From: Bacteroidota bacterium
GTDB lineage: Bacteria > Bacteroidota > Bacteroidia > Bacteroidales > JAIPAH01
DNA length: 36,119 bases
Assembly (NCBI GenBank): GCA_021767705.1
Contig: JAASSU010000007.1
Location: 1-36,119 of the forward strand
Direction: 5' to 3'
In this document: piece by piece, positions 18,824-27,600 of the stretch
Layout: each line of letters begins with the position of its first letter
Numbering within the stretch: position 1 is the stretch's first letter
Notes under the pieces: generated by a model
What the model was told of the DNA's origin: nothing
The model's database searches: none
The model's input: only the letters and a program-made list of their open reading frames with translations
Translations under genes and position numbers: made by a program

Positions 18824-20098
18824 TCAGCGTCCTTTATTAATAATCAGACGTACCTTATCAACGCGTTTGCGGGTGGCATTAAGAATGATGAACGTGTAGC
18901 GACCCACCTCAATGCGCTGACCCGTCTTCGGAATGCTTTCCTGGTAGTGGATAAGCAATCCCGAAAGGGTTTCATAATCTTCTGATACAGGAAACTCAAG
19001 GTTATATTTTTCGTTGAGGTAGTCAATTTCGAGACGGCTCGAAAAGATGTATTCATCATCGTTTATCTTTTTTTCAATCATCTGCTCATCGTCATACTCG
19101 TCTTCAATTTCCCCGAAAATTTCTTCGATAATATCTTCCATTGTGATGAGTCCGGCCGTGCCTCCAAACTCATCCACCACCACCGCAATATTCTGGTTTT
19201 TCTCGATAAAAACCGACAGCACATCGTTGGCGTGCATGGTTTCCGGGACATAAGACACTTTTCTTACCGCCTGCTTAATGGTTCCGGGCTTCTTAAACAA
19301 ATCAGAGGAGTGGCAATAGCCAATCAGGTTATCCATGGTTTCAGAATAAATCATCACCCTCGACAGTCCGTGGTTCACAAATGCATCCCTGAGCACCTCC
19401 ACCGGGTCATCTTCACTAACGGCAATCACTTCGGTGCGTGGCACCATGCACTCCCTGATTTTGATGGATTTAAAATCAATCACATTCTGAAACATCTTCA
19501 GCTCGTGCTGTATGTCGCTTTCCTCCTTGTTTTCTGGAGAAAATTCCTTTAGGTAATGATCGAGATCAATGTAGTTGAAGTCGGCCTTACGATTGCCAAT
19601 TTTCACCCTGAAGAGTTTTTTAATGATAAATTCCGAGAGGGTGAGGTAGATAAAAATCACAGGATAGAAGAGGTAGTAGAAAATGGTTACCGGAACTGAA
19701 AAAAAGCGTAGTAGTCCGTTAGAGTGCAGGCTAAACACCGCTTTAGGGATAAATTCAGAGAAGAAAAGGATGATGAGGGTGGAAATAATGGTTTCGCCAA
19801 GCAGGATCACCGATTTGCTGATGATAGCTTCGGGCAGGATGCTTATAAAAAAAGGATCGAGCACTTGGGTCATGCTCATACCGTAAACTACCAGGGTGAT
19901 ATTGTTGCCCAGCAGCAAGGCTCCTATAAATCGAGTGGGTATTTCTGCAAAGCGCGAGAGAAGGCGGGCGGAGAGCATTCCTTTCTTACGGTCGAGCTCG
20001 AGTTTCAGCTTGTTTGAACTCACAAAGGCAATTTCCATTCCTGAGAAAAAAGCTGAGAGAAGCATCGATAATGCGATAACTGTCCAAATATTAATCAT
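18824..20098 (-). CDS. CNNM/CBS-domain membrane protein (CorC/HlyC, GldE-like)
   Basis: This 424-residue protein has an N-terminal CNNM (DUF21) domain of several membrane helices (about 1-190), with FFSGMEIAFVSSNKLKLELDRKKG as its typical start. A CBS pair follows (about 205-330, with REVRM-like MVPRTEVIAVSEDD and IAVVVDEFGGTAGLITMEDI), then a C-terminal CorC/HlyC domain (about 340-424). Such proteins are often annotated hemolysins and are thought to act in Mg/Co efflux; the Flavobacterium gliding protein GldE belongs to this group. No gld genes are in the window, so gliding is not implied. It lies 48 nt downstream of lptC and 133 nt upstream of ppiD. Confidence 0.88.
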   Translation of the reverse strand: MINIWTVIALSMLLSAFFSGMEIAFVSSNKLKLELDRKKGMLSARLLSRFAEIPTRFIGALLLGNNITLVVYGMSMTQVLDPFFISILPEAIISKSVILLGETIISTLIILFFSEFIPKAVFSLHSNGLLRFFSVPVTIFYYLFYPVIFIYLTLSEFIIKKLFRVKIGNRKADFNYIDLDHYLKEFSPENKEESDIQHELKMFQNVIDFKSIKIRECMVPRTEVIAVSEDDPVEVLRDAFVNHGLSRVMIYSETMDNLIGYCHSSDLFKKPGTIKQAVRKVSYVPETMHANDVLSVFIEKNQNIAVVVDEFGGTAGLITMEDIIEEIFGEIEDEYDDEQMIEKKINDDEYIFSSRLEIDYLNEKYNLEFPVSEDYETLSGLLIHYQESIPKTGQRIEVGRYTFIILNATRKRVDKVRLIINKGR

Positions 20099-20146
20099 AA
20101 ATCAGCGAAGCTCGTTAGCGGTATAAATTTACAATTTAATTTCACT

Positions 20147-20764
20147 TTATTCCAACTCTTCTTCATCAACTTCCATTTTCCCTTTCAGGTTTTTGATGGT
20201 CCATGAGTTAAACGATTCATCCGACTCCATTCCACCTTCGCCATACAGCACTTGATTTTCGGTGGTGATAGTAACAAATTTATCGGTGTAAATCTTATCG
20301 TGCCGCTGATCCCAGATGAGCTCTTCGGTATTAAGGCGTTCTTTTTTCTTGTAGTTATTCACCACCACATCGCCGCGGGCAACCATTTTCAACTCCTTCT
20401 CCATTTTGATGCCGTAGTTGGCTGTGAGGCGCGACTCAACGGTTTTTCCTGTAGAATCGTAAAATACCACCTCAAAGCCTTCCGGAAAGACTGTCCGTGG
20501 GTTTTCTTCTCCTTTGTACGTTTCTACCTTCGGGCTGTGAAGTTCAAAAATAACATCACCATACTCGCTGTAATACATCACGACATCAGAGGCCTGCTGC
20601 TCGGGCATCGTGTCGCGCCGCGTCATCTTTCTCACCTCTTCCGGGTCGTTGCTGCATGAAACCGAGCTAAACACCAGCATCCCGAAAAGGAAAGCGAAAA
20701 ACAAGCTGCTTAAAGACTGCGGCTGAGATAATGTGCGAATGGATATTCCTTTTAGGTGTTTCAT
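20147..20764 (-). CDS. lptC: LPS-export protein LptC
   Basis: This protein of about 205 residues would bridge lipopolysaccharide from the LptBFG transporter to LptA at the inner membrane. One N-terminal hydrophobic segment (FFAFLFGMLVFSSVSC) ends in a Cys that could be a lipobox, followed by a beta-jellyroll with MYYSEYGDVIFELHSPKVE, typical of the family. I start it at the ATG at 20764. The open frame reaches a GTG at 20803, but those codons lie inside the terminator hairpin of the previous gene; ATGs at 20782 and 20779 remain possible. It lies in a conserved-looking order between the TPR and CNNM genes. Confidence 0.85.
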   Translation of the reverse strand: MKHLKGISIRTLSQPQSLSSLFFAFLFGMLVFSSVSCSNDPEEVRKMTRRDTMPEQQASDVVMYYSEYGDVIFELHSPKVETYKGEENPRTVFPEGFEVVFYDSTGKTVESRLTANYGIKMEKELKMVARGDVVVNNYKKKERLNTEELIWDQRHDKIYTDKFVTITTENQVLYGEGGMESDESFNSWTIKNLKGKMEVDEEELE

Positions 20765-20782
20765 TGGATAAAACTTCATCAT

Positions 20783-20815
20783 TAAAAAAACCCACCTGTG
20801 CACACAGGCGGGCTT
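20783..20815 (-). terminator. Strong terminator between the TPR gene and lptC
   Basis: On the minus strand CCCGCCTGTG, loop TG, CACAGGTGGG is followed by TTTTTTT; outer A-T pairs can extend the stem. It lies 24 nt after the TPR stop, and its U-tract runs straight into the candidate lptC start codons. The mirror A-run makes it partly bidirectional. Confidence 0.85.
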
Positions 20816-20835
20816 TGTTTTATAATGACCTCGTA

Positions 20836-22215
20836 TTAATTCGAGGCTCTTACAGTAGTTGTTTCATTTATCCAGCATTCCACTTCGTACGATTCTCCTT
20901 CGCGCAGGTCGTGGAAGAAGATGGTTTCCTTGCGTGGGAAATACTGTTTGTAAGTATTGATGCGCTGGTTGGCTTCATCGGCAACGGTAGGATCAATTTG
21001 CTTGGCTTTCTGATACTTGTCAACCGCAGCCCAGTAAGCAACCTTCGAGGTCAGGTCGTTGCTTCCGCATTGCTTGGCTGTAGAAGCATACATGTCGCCA
21101 ATCATAATATATAGCGAGCCGTCTTTTGGAATGTATTCCAGTGCTTTGTAGGCATAGCTGCGAGCGGTAGTAAACTCCTTCTTGATCGAATAGATGTTTG
21201 AGAGCATCTTGAAAGCACCTGCTTTTTCCACTTCATCTTCAAACAGTTTGGCTGATTGTTTCAGGTAACCGATAGCCTCATCATGATTATTTTTTTCAAG
21301 AAGCATGCGTCCCATTTTTTTGGCCGACTCGGCTGTTGGCTTCAGTTCGTGAAGTTTTTTTGTGGCTTCGAAGAACAGGTCTGTGTCTGTACAGTCCTTT
21401 TTGTCGAGCATGCTGGTGATTTTTTCCAGCAATTCCGTATCTTCAGGGTTTGCTGCAAACTTCTGGCTGTAAATACCGGTCAGGTCTTCGCAGGTTGCAT
21501 AAGGCTCAAAAGAGTTTTCGATGTTAGCCTGTACATTTTCCCACATGGCCAGATACCGCTTCTTGTCAGCATACTTTTCAAGGTTTTTATCTATAATGTT
21601 CGAAATCTTATCGTAGGTCTCAACGATAATTGACTTCTCAGCCGTTCCATTTTTATATTTCTGTATGGCCGTTCTGAAATAATAAACAAGCACTGCGCTC
21701 TGAGAGTTTGCTCCTCTCAACTCAACCGATTTGTCGAGGATATCATACACCTTATCTACTTTCTCAGGCATAAACTGGTAAAGGTCAACGCCCTTATATC
21801 CCAAAATTTTACCTTTCTGGCTACGGCCGTTCCTTCCGGTGGGGAAGTATGTCAGGCGCTGGTCATAGATCTGCATCAGTGTATCAACTAACCCGGCTTT
21901 ACGTTCTTTATCATCGGCTTTACGGATTTTATAACGATACATTTTCGTTCCGTGGATGTATAGGTTTTCTGTTGCACGGGGTGCATTAGTGAAAACCCAA
22001 CGCCATGATTTCAGGGCGTCGTTGATGCTACTGTTGTTATAGCCTTCTTTTTCCCATTGATCATAAAACTCCTGGTAAAGAGACAGCTTGGTAAGTGTTT
22101 TTATGCTGTCTTTTCCATACTTTGGAATTTGTTGCTTATCCTGAGCCTGCGATTGTGCCGAGAAAAGCACACCCAGAAAAACTGCCAGTCCGATGAATAA
22201 AATGCTCTTTTTCAT
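20836..22215 (-). CDS. Exported tetratricopeptide-repeat protein
   Basis: This protein of about 459 residues begins with a clear signal peptide (MKKSILFIGLAVFLGVLFSAQSQA), so I start it at the ATG at 22215, 14 nt after the upstream gene's stop; a longer frame from 22257 would overlap that gene. The mature part is helical with TPR-like units, most visible near the C-terminus (DEAIGYLKQSAKLF, ARSYAYKALEYIP, AVDKYQKAKQIDP). Several Cys residues occur (for example KKDCTDTD and AKQCGSND), which would be oxidised in the periplasm. Function is unknown; a scaffold role at the envelope is a guess from fold and neighbours. Confidence 0.8.
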   Translation of the reverse strand: MKKSILFIGLAVFLGVLFSAQSQAQDKQQIPKYGKDSIKTLTKLSLYQEFYDQWEKEGYNNSSINDALKSWRWVFTNAPRATENLYIHGTKMYRYKIRKADDKERKAGLVDTLMQIYDQRLTYFPTGRNGRSQKGKILGYKGVDLYQFMPEKVDKVYDILDKSVELRGANSQSAVLVYYFRTAIQKYKNGTAEKSIIVETYDKISNIIDKNLEKYADKKRYLAMWENVQANIENSFEPYATCEDLTGIYSQKFAANPEDTELLEKITSMLDKKDCTDTDLFFEATKKLHELKPTAESAKKMGRMLLEKNNHDEAIGYLKQSAKLFEDEVEKAGAFKMLSNIYSIKKEFTTARSYAYKALEYIPKDGSLYIMIGDMYASTAKQCGSNDLTSKVAYWAAVDKYQKAKQIDPTVADEANQRINTYKQYFPRKETIFFHDLREGESYEVECWINETTTVRASN

Positions 22216-22229
22216 AATTCTATTTTTGG

Positions 22230-23510
22230 TTACTGATATTTTCGCTTGATGAACCAACGCTCAAAAATCGAAATTCCCAGTGTAAATTTAACATAATTTT
22301 CTTTTATCAGATCATTATCTGTAGTTCCTCTTCTTCCTATTTCTGCTCCTATGTTTATAGAAGAACCGGAACTTTTTATTGGTAACCCTAAACCAAATGC
22401 TATGCCAATTTCAGATAACTGGGTATTGTTGAGCTGCAGGTTGGTATTTGCATAGTGAAAACCAAAGCGATATTTAATTTTTTTAAGATAGCTTGAAAGC
22501 ACGTTGTGGTTGGGGAGGATTTCTGCCCCCACGGCCAGGTAGTTGCTGTTTTTCAGGGAATCGGATGCACCGAAAGCCCTGAAATCTTCCCACTGATCCC
22601 AGCGATAGTCGATGCCAAAGCGAAGGTTATTATTTTTTTCTATCATGAGGCCTGTTCCGAACGAGGACGGCATGCTAAACTGGCCTTTATTATTGGGGTC
22701 GTTGATGATAGTGTCATTGACCGATTCAATTCCTGTGCCTGATCGCAAAACCTGCGTGGAAATCATTTGTTCTGTGGCACTCAGATCGGTGGCATTGCTG
22801 TAGGTTGCCCCGAAGATGGCACGCCAGTTTTCGTTTAAAGGCTGGATATACTGCAGGCCGTAAGAAAACCTAATATCGCTGATTTGTCTTCTGTTTGATA
22901 CTTTTGCCGACCAGTAATATATGGAGTCGGGAAAGGTGGTGAATTTTTGCAGGTCGATGTCTCCCCACACATAGGAGGCGTTAGCACCAACGGATAAGCG
23001 CTCCGAAATTTTTAACCCGGCACCAATGAAAAAGTCGCTGATGCCGCCTTCGCCCTGGTAGAGGTATTCGATACTTCCCAAGTCCGGGTCGGTTCTGAGG
23101 TCGCTGATCTCATACCCCACATCGCTCACCGGACGCAGCCCGGTAGTGACCTTCAGCCACTGTGTGACCGGAAAGCCCATGGCAATGTGTCCCAGCGAAG
23201 AAAACTCAGACTGGTGTGTTTTGTTTAATGTTTCCCAGTTGCTTATGCGCTCTCTGACACTGCCATCGAAAACGAAAGACATGGAGTCGTAGGCGGTGTA
23301 AGCTGCCGGGTTGCGGTAGTTAATCAGGTTCGACTCTCTCAGGGCTACTGAAAGGCCTCCCATGCCTAACTGCTGCGGATGAATGTTTTGTGAAAGGTCT
23401 CCGATTCCGAAACGGGAATAGGGAGACCAATAGTCTGCTTGCGAATAGGCACCAAGTGAAGCAAAAATCGCAACGACTAATAGCCAACTATGTACTGCTC
23501 TTCTTCTCAA
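22230..23510 (-). CDS. FadL/PorV-like outer-membrane beta-barrel protein
   Basis: This 426-residue protein has a signal peptide (about 1-23, ending GAYSQA) and then a predicted barrel. The start of the mature part, SPYSRFGIGDLSQNIHPQQLGMGG, together with NLINYRNPAAY, is typical of Bacteroidota proteins distantly related to FadL and PorV; strands with alternating aromatics continue to the end. The start is TTG at 23510, 23 nt inside coaX; upstream codons in frame are ATT only and no ATG is available. Its substrate is unknown. PorV-like proteins serve T9SS, but nothing here proves that role. Confidence 0.78.
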   Translation of the reverse strand: MRRRAVHSWLLVVAIFASLGAYSQADYWSPYSRFGIGDLSQNIHPQQLGMGGLSVALRESNLINYRNPAAYTAYDSMSFVFDGSVRERISNWETLNKTHQSEFSSLGHIAMGFPVTQWLKVTTGLRPVSDVGYEISDLRTDPDLGSIEYLYQGEGGISDFFIGAGLKISERLSVGANASYVWGDIDLQKFTTFPDSIYYWSAKVSNRRQISDIRFSYGLQYIQPLNENWRAIFGATYSNATDLSATEQMISTQVLRSGTGIESVNDTIINDPNNKGQFSMPSSFGTGLMIEKNNNLRFGIDYRWDQWEDFRAFGASDSLKNSNYLAVGAEILPNHNVLSSYLKKIKYRFGFHYANTNLQLNNTQLSEIGIAFGLGLPIKSSGSSINIGAEIGRRGTTDNDLIKENYVKFTLGISIFERWFIKRKYQ

Positions 23511-24231
23511 AATAATAATCTAAAATTTTATTTAACCCTGTTATCACGATATTTGGCCGTGCAAATATGTTATTTTTTAACTTCTTATCAAAATAATTTA
23601 AATCCCCTCCCGTAAATACAACTTTCAGGCTCCCATATTCATTACGATATTCGTCAATCATTCCGTCAAGCTCGTTGACCGTTCCGTGAAGAACACCGGA
23701 ATGAAGGCTCCCGTTGGTGTTTTTTCCTGTCAGAGGAGTTTCGTATTGCTGCCCGGGAAAGGGCAAGTTCTTTGTAAACGTATTCATGGCCCTGTAGCGC
23801 ATCCTCAGGCCGGGGCTGATGGCTCCGCCATGGTATACTCCGTCAGCCGTTAAGATGTCGTAAGTGATGCAAGTTCCTGCATCAATCAGTAGAATATTTT
23901 CTTCAGGGAACTCATAAAATGCACCCGCCACGCCTGCCAAGCGGTCTTTGCCTAATGTTTCAGGGGTGTCGTACATGACTTTAAAAGGCAGGGGCAAATG
24001 ATGATCAAGAATGATGGCCTGACAATTCTGGCTCTCGCTGATGTATTGAAGTATGCGCTCTGGTGATGACCCTACCGATGAGATGATAGCCATTTTTATG
24101 GGATGTTTTCTGAAATAATACGGTAAATCTTCTTCACTGAAGTCATCGTAGCGATGAACATCCAGCAGGCTACCTCTTTCAAAAAGGGCCACTTTCGTCA
24201 GGGTATTACCCATATCAATCACCAGGTTCAT
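23488..24231 (-). CDS. coaX: Type III pantothenate kinase
   Basis: This 247-residue ASKHA-fold kinase phosphorylates pantothenate in the first step of CoA synthesis. The phosphate loop DMGNTLTKVALFE holds D6. The GKDR motif gives D96 and R97, the DAGTCITYD motif gives D117, and GGAISPGL follows at about 135-142; length and motifs match CoaX. It is the first gene of the minus-strand cluster. Its 3' end overlaps the outer-membrane protein gene by 23 nt, which suggests coupled translation. It links CoA supply to an envelope operon only by position. Confidence 0.95.
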   Translation of the reverse strand: MNLVIDMGNTLTKVALFERGSLLDVHRYDDFSEEDLPYYFRKHPIKMAIISSVGSSPERILQYISESQNCQAIILDHHLPLPFKVMYDTPETLGKDRLAGVAGAFYEFPEENILLIDAGTCITYDILTADGVYHGGAISPGLRMRYRAMNTFTKNLPFPGQQYETPLTGKNTNGSLHSGVLHGTVNELDGMIDEYRNEYGSLKVVFTGGDLNYFDKKLKNNIFARPNIVITGLNKILDYYFEKKSST

Positions 24232-24235
24232 ATGG

Positions 24236-24243
24236 CAAAATTA
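24236..24243 (-). promoter_or_regulatory. Candidate coaX promoter, -7 element TAATTTTG
   Basis: TAATTTTG on the minus strand fits TAnnTTTG and ends 4 nt before the coaX ATG, so the transcript would start at or near the start codon. No TTG is found at the expected upstream spacing. Confidence 0.4.
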
Positions 24244-24328
24244 ACACATTGATTTATTGAAAGATACTTTTTAACGGAATTTAACAGCAGATGCAGTTTG
24301 GGCAAAATCTGAAAAAATTTCAGGCTTG

Positions 24329-24360
24329 TTGTATTGGGATAAATAATTTTTATACATTTG
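24329..24360 (+). promoter_or_regulatory. Promoter of the tRNA pair
   Basis: TTG at 24329-24331 and TACATTTG at 24353-24360 match both Bacteroidota promoter elements with a 21-bp spacer. The expected start lies about 15 nt before tRNA-Phe. Confidence 0.75.
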
Positions 24361-24379
24361 CAACCGCATTTACGAAAAA

Positions 24380-24452
<73 letters not shown>

Positions 24453-24533
24453 CAGGGAGGCTTAAAAAGGTCTCCCTTTTTTGATTCCATTCCGGCATTG
24501 AAACCCGGAAAAATCAATATTCATTTTGATGAA

Positions 24534-24624
24534 GGAGACGTGGCAGAGTGGACGAATGCGGCGGTCTCGAAAACCGTTGTCCGCCCCGCGCGGACCGGGG
24601 GTTCGAATCCCTCCGTCTCCGCCA
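24534..24624 (+). tRNA. tRNA-Ser (CGA)
   Basis: The acceptor GGAGACG pairs with CGTCTCC. The anticodon loop CTCGAAA gives anticodon CGA for UCG codons. A long variable arm (GTCCGC...GCGGAC) is present as expected for serine, and the T-arm has GGTTCGAATCC. Discriminator G is followed by an encoded CCA, unlike the tRNA-Phe upstream. Confidence 0.97.
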
Positions 24625-24626
24625 GG

Positions 24627-24667
24627 AAAAAAGGCAAGAGTCAAAATACAGATCCTGCCTTCTTGCC
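24627..24667 (-). terminator. Terminator between tRNA-Ser and the first protease
   Basis: On the minus strand GGCAAGA (24661-24667) pairs with TCTTGCC (24633-24639), followed by six T. It lies 17 nt after the protease stop. On the plus strand AAATATTTTT follows the stem, so it may also end the tRNA transcript. Confidence 0.7.
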
Positions 24668-24683
24668 AAATATTTTTATCAGA

Positions 24684-27600
24684 TTACTTAATGATTATTT
24701 TTTCTTCAAACGACATTTGCCCTGTTTGCACTTTGAGGATATAAAGTCCGGAACCACGAACACGAACCGAATGTTTCGTTCCGTTAAATATTTCAGATTG
24801 AATAAGTTGTCCGGTGCTGTTATATATCTGCACAGTAGCCTGGGATTCATTTTCAGGAATTTCAATCAATATAAGCTCACCATCAGCGAAAATTCTGCTT
24901 TTCTCTTTTTCGGGAATTTCCTCTTCGCCCAAAAGCGATTTATTCAGGTAAAGAATAAAGCGGTCAGTGAATTCTCCTTCTTCCGAGTCAAAAGCATAAG
25001 TGTCCTGATCCGTAAAGTCAGTTACTTTTTGATTGTAAAAATCTTTAAGGAAGATTCCGTGGTCGATGAACTCCTGGCTGCTTTCTGCCATGCTTATTTC
25101 ATAGCTTCCTTTTTCAGGAATGAGAACCCCAATCCGCATGGCTGTGTTTTCGTTTATGTCAGGAATATTGTCTAAAGCAACCTTTTTGTTGTCGCGCGTG
25201 AAGGTGAAAATCCCAGGGCTTAGTGCGTTGAAGCTAAAAAGCTTGGCGGCATCAAAACGGTCTTTGTCAAAAGAGGCCTCCGGATTTAAAACAATCATCG
25301 CTTCATCGAAGTAATCCGTTTGCCCTGAGAGTAGCAGTTCAAGACGGTTACCCGGTTTGTCTTCCTTCAGGAAATTCTGGGAGGAGTGCACCAGGTTCGT
25401 GCTTGAAAGGTTCAGGGTGCCGGCCTGGCTTACCCTAACAAAAAACCCCTGTCCGGGACTGATGTTCTGTGAGGTTGTTCCGGCTGTTCCGTTATGGTAC
25501 ACATAGTCTCCTGCCCCGCCGTTGGCTGTGTTGTCATACACATAGAAGTTATTGTCGGACAGCGGTGTTTTGTCAACAGTGCTCCAGTCGATGGAGGCAC
25601 TGAACGGGTTGCCAATCAGGTTCCAGCCTTGAGCGCCGCTGCCAGTGTAGGTTAAAGTAATATCCTGCGAAGCTGTGGTCAGGCTTCCTGAAAAAGTTTT
25701 AACGGTGGTATAATTATCTGTATAGGCCACCAGATATCCCTTGCCAGCAGAGAATTGCGATTCAAAGCTGTCGTTCAGGCTCCCGTCAGCACTGCGTATA
25801 TTGATCCATGGCAGACCGTTGGTGGCGGTTTCATCATAAGAATAGAAGTCGAAATCAGTCGCCAGGTTCGGAGTGCCATTCGGAACAAACCCAGGTTGAA
25901 TATCCTGTCCTGAGACCGGCGAGGACAGGAAATGCCAGGAGTTGTCATTGTTAATGTAGCGGTCGGCTTCCACACTTCCATTGCTTGTGATGCTCCCTGA
26001 GACGATGAGGGAGCCAGTTCCGGAGTTATCCGATTCAATCTTCAAAATTCCGTTATGAGTCAGTGAGCCATTCACAGACAGGCTGGCACCTGAGGCAATG
26101 GTTATCTGATTCACGGAGACATCATCTCCGTTTTGAACCACCGGATCATTTGTTGCACCAGCAGGAACACTTACGTTATAGTCTTCTGTTGGGGCTGTGG
26201 ATTCATTCCAATTTGATGCGGAATTCCAGTCGCTGTCAGTGTCCCCAGACCATGTAAGGCTTCCAAAATCTGTGGTAAAGGTTTCTTCATCACCATAGGA
26301 GGTGCCCACCCAGTTTGAAGCGTAAGCCCGCACATAGTATTGTGTGTTTGGGTTTAATCCTGTAATCGAAGACACAAATGCACCTTCACCGCTTCCATCA
26401 TTGGTAAAAGAATCATTGAGTGTAGGATTTGGTGAGGTGCTCCAGCAAACTCCTTTCGCGTCAACTGTTGCATCCCCGTCAGAGGAGACATTCCCGCCGG
26501 AAGTTGCGGAGTTTGAGGTAATGTTGCTGGTGGATGTAGTGCTGAGGCTGGGTTTCACCGCATCGTCAATACCGCTGACGATTAAGGAAAAATCTTGTGA
26601 GCCTCCATCAAGACTGCCCTCATGAGTAATCTGGATGGTATAGGTGCCTGCCGAAGGAGAGGCAACAACGATCTTTTCAACGTTATCCACATCATTATCT
26701 CCGGTAGTGGCAGCATTGGCCGGGTTTTGCCCATCAAGCATATAAGGTTGCCAGGTTTGCTTTGATGCCCCGTTATTTAAGGAGAGATCCAGATCGTTCA
26801 CGAGCATGGGGTCAGTAGGATCCAACTGTGCTGAAACAGGCGTTCCTGCCGGGTCCGTCCATACAATAGTCACAACCAAAGGATCTGTGCCAGGCACTGC
26901 GATATCCTGGCTGAAGGTGTTGCCATCAGACAAGGTTTCTTCCTGAATAAGTGATGAAACACCGTTGTTACTGATTACTTCAGCAGCTGTTTGGGTATTC
27001 ATCAATCCCCATCCGAACATATAATCAGGCCCATCGTTGGGTCCGGCTTCATCGGCCGTGTGAATAGCCAGCGCTTTCAATGTGGCTGATTTCATGTAGG
27101 CGCTGTTGGTTTCATTATAATGTTCCTGCAAAAGCAGCAAAGAACCGGCCACATTGGGAGAAGACATGGAGGTTCCGCTTGAGTTTGCATAGGCAGAATT
27201 TCCTGAATTGTAGGTTGAATACAGAATATAACCATTCCCGGAGATATCAGGCTTTATTCTGCCATCATCAGAAGGTCCCCAGCTTGAGAAGGAGGTCATT
27301 TCTACATCCGCAGGATCGCCGGAGTAACCGCCTGAGACATCTTTTGCAGCCCCAACCGTAAGAATATTTTTAGCGTTGCCATTCCAGCCAATGCAATCAT
27401 AGCCATCTGCACCGCCGTCTTGCGGATGATCAGGTTCTCCTGCACCATCTCCGCGGTCGTTACCAGCACTTTTTACTATTAAGTAATAGGGGGCGTTAAA
27501 AGCTATTGTATCCCATGCCTGGGCGGTATTTCCGTAAAAACCAAACCGGTAATCTTCATCACTGCTAATGTTTTCATCACCATACCATTCCCACGAAGAG

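Noticed and set aside
18824..20098. Gliding motility gene gldE
   Set aside because: It resembles GldE by domain order, but no other gliding gene is present and the same family is common in non-gliding bacteria, so the symbol was not given.
20765..20803. GTG at 20803 as the start of lptC
   Set aside because: It lies inside the terminator stem of the upstream gene; ATGs at 20782, 20779 and 20764 fit better, and the signal segment follows the last.
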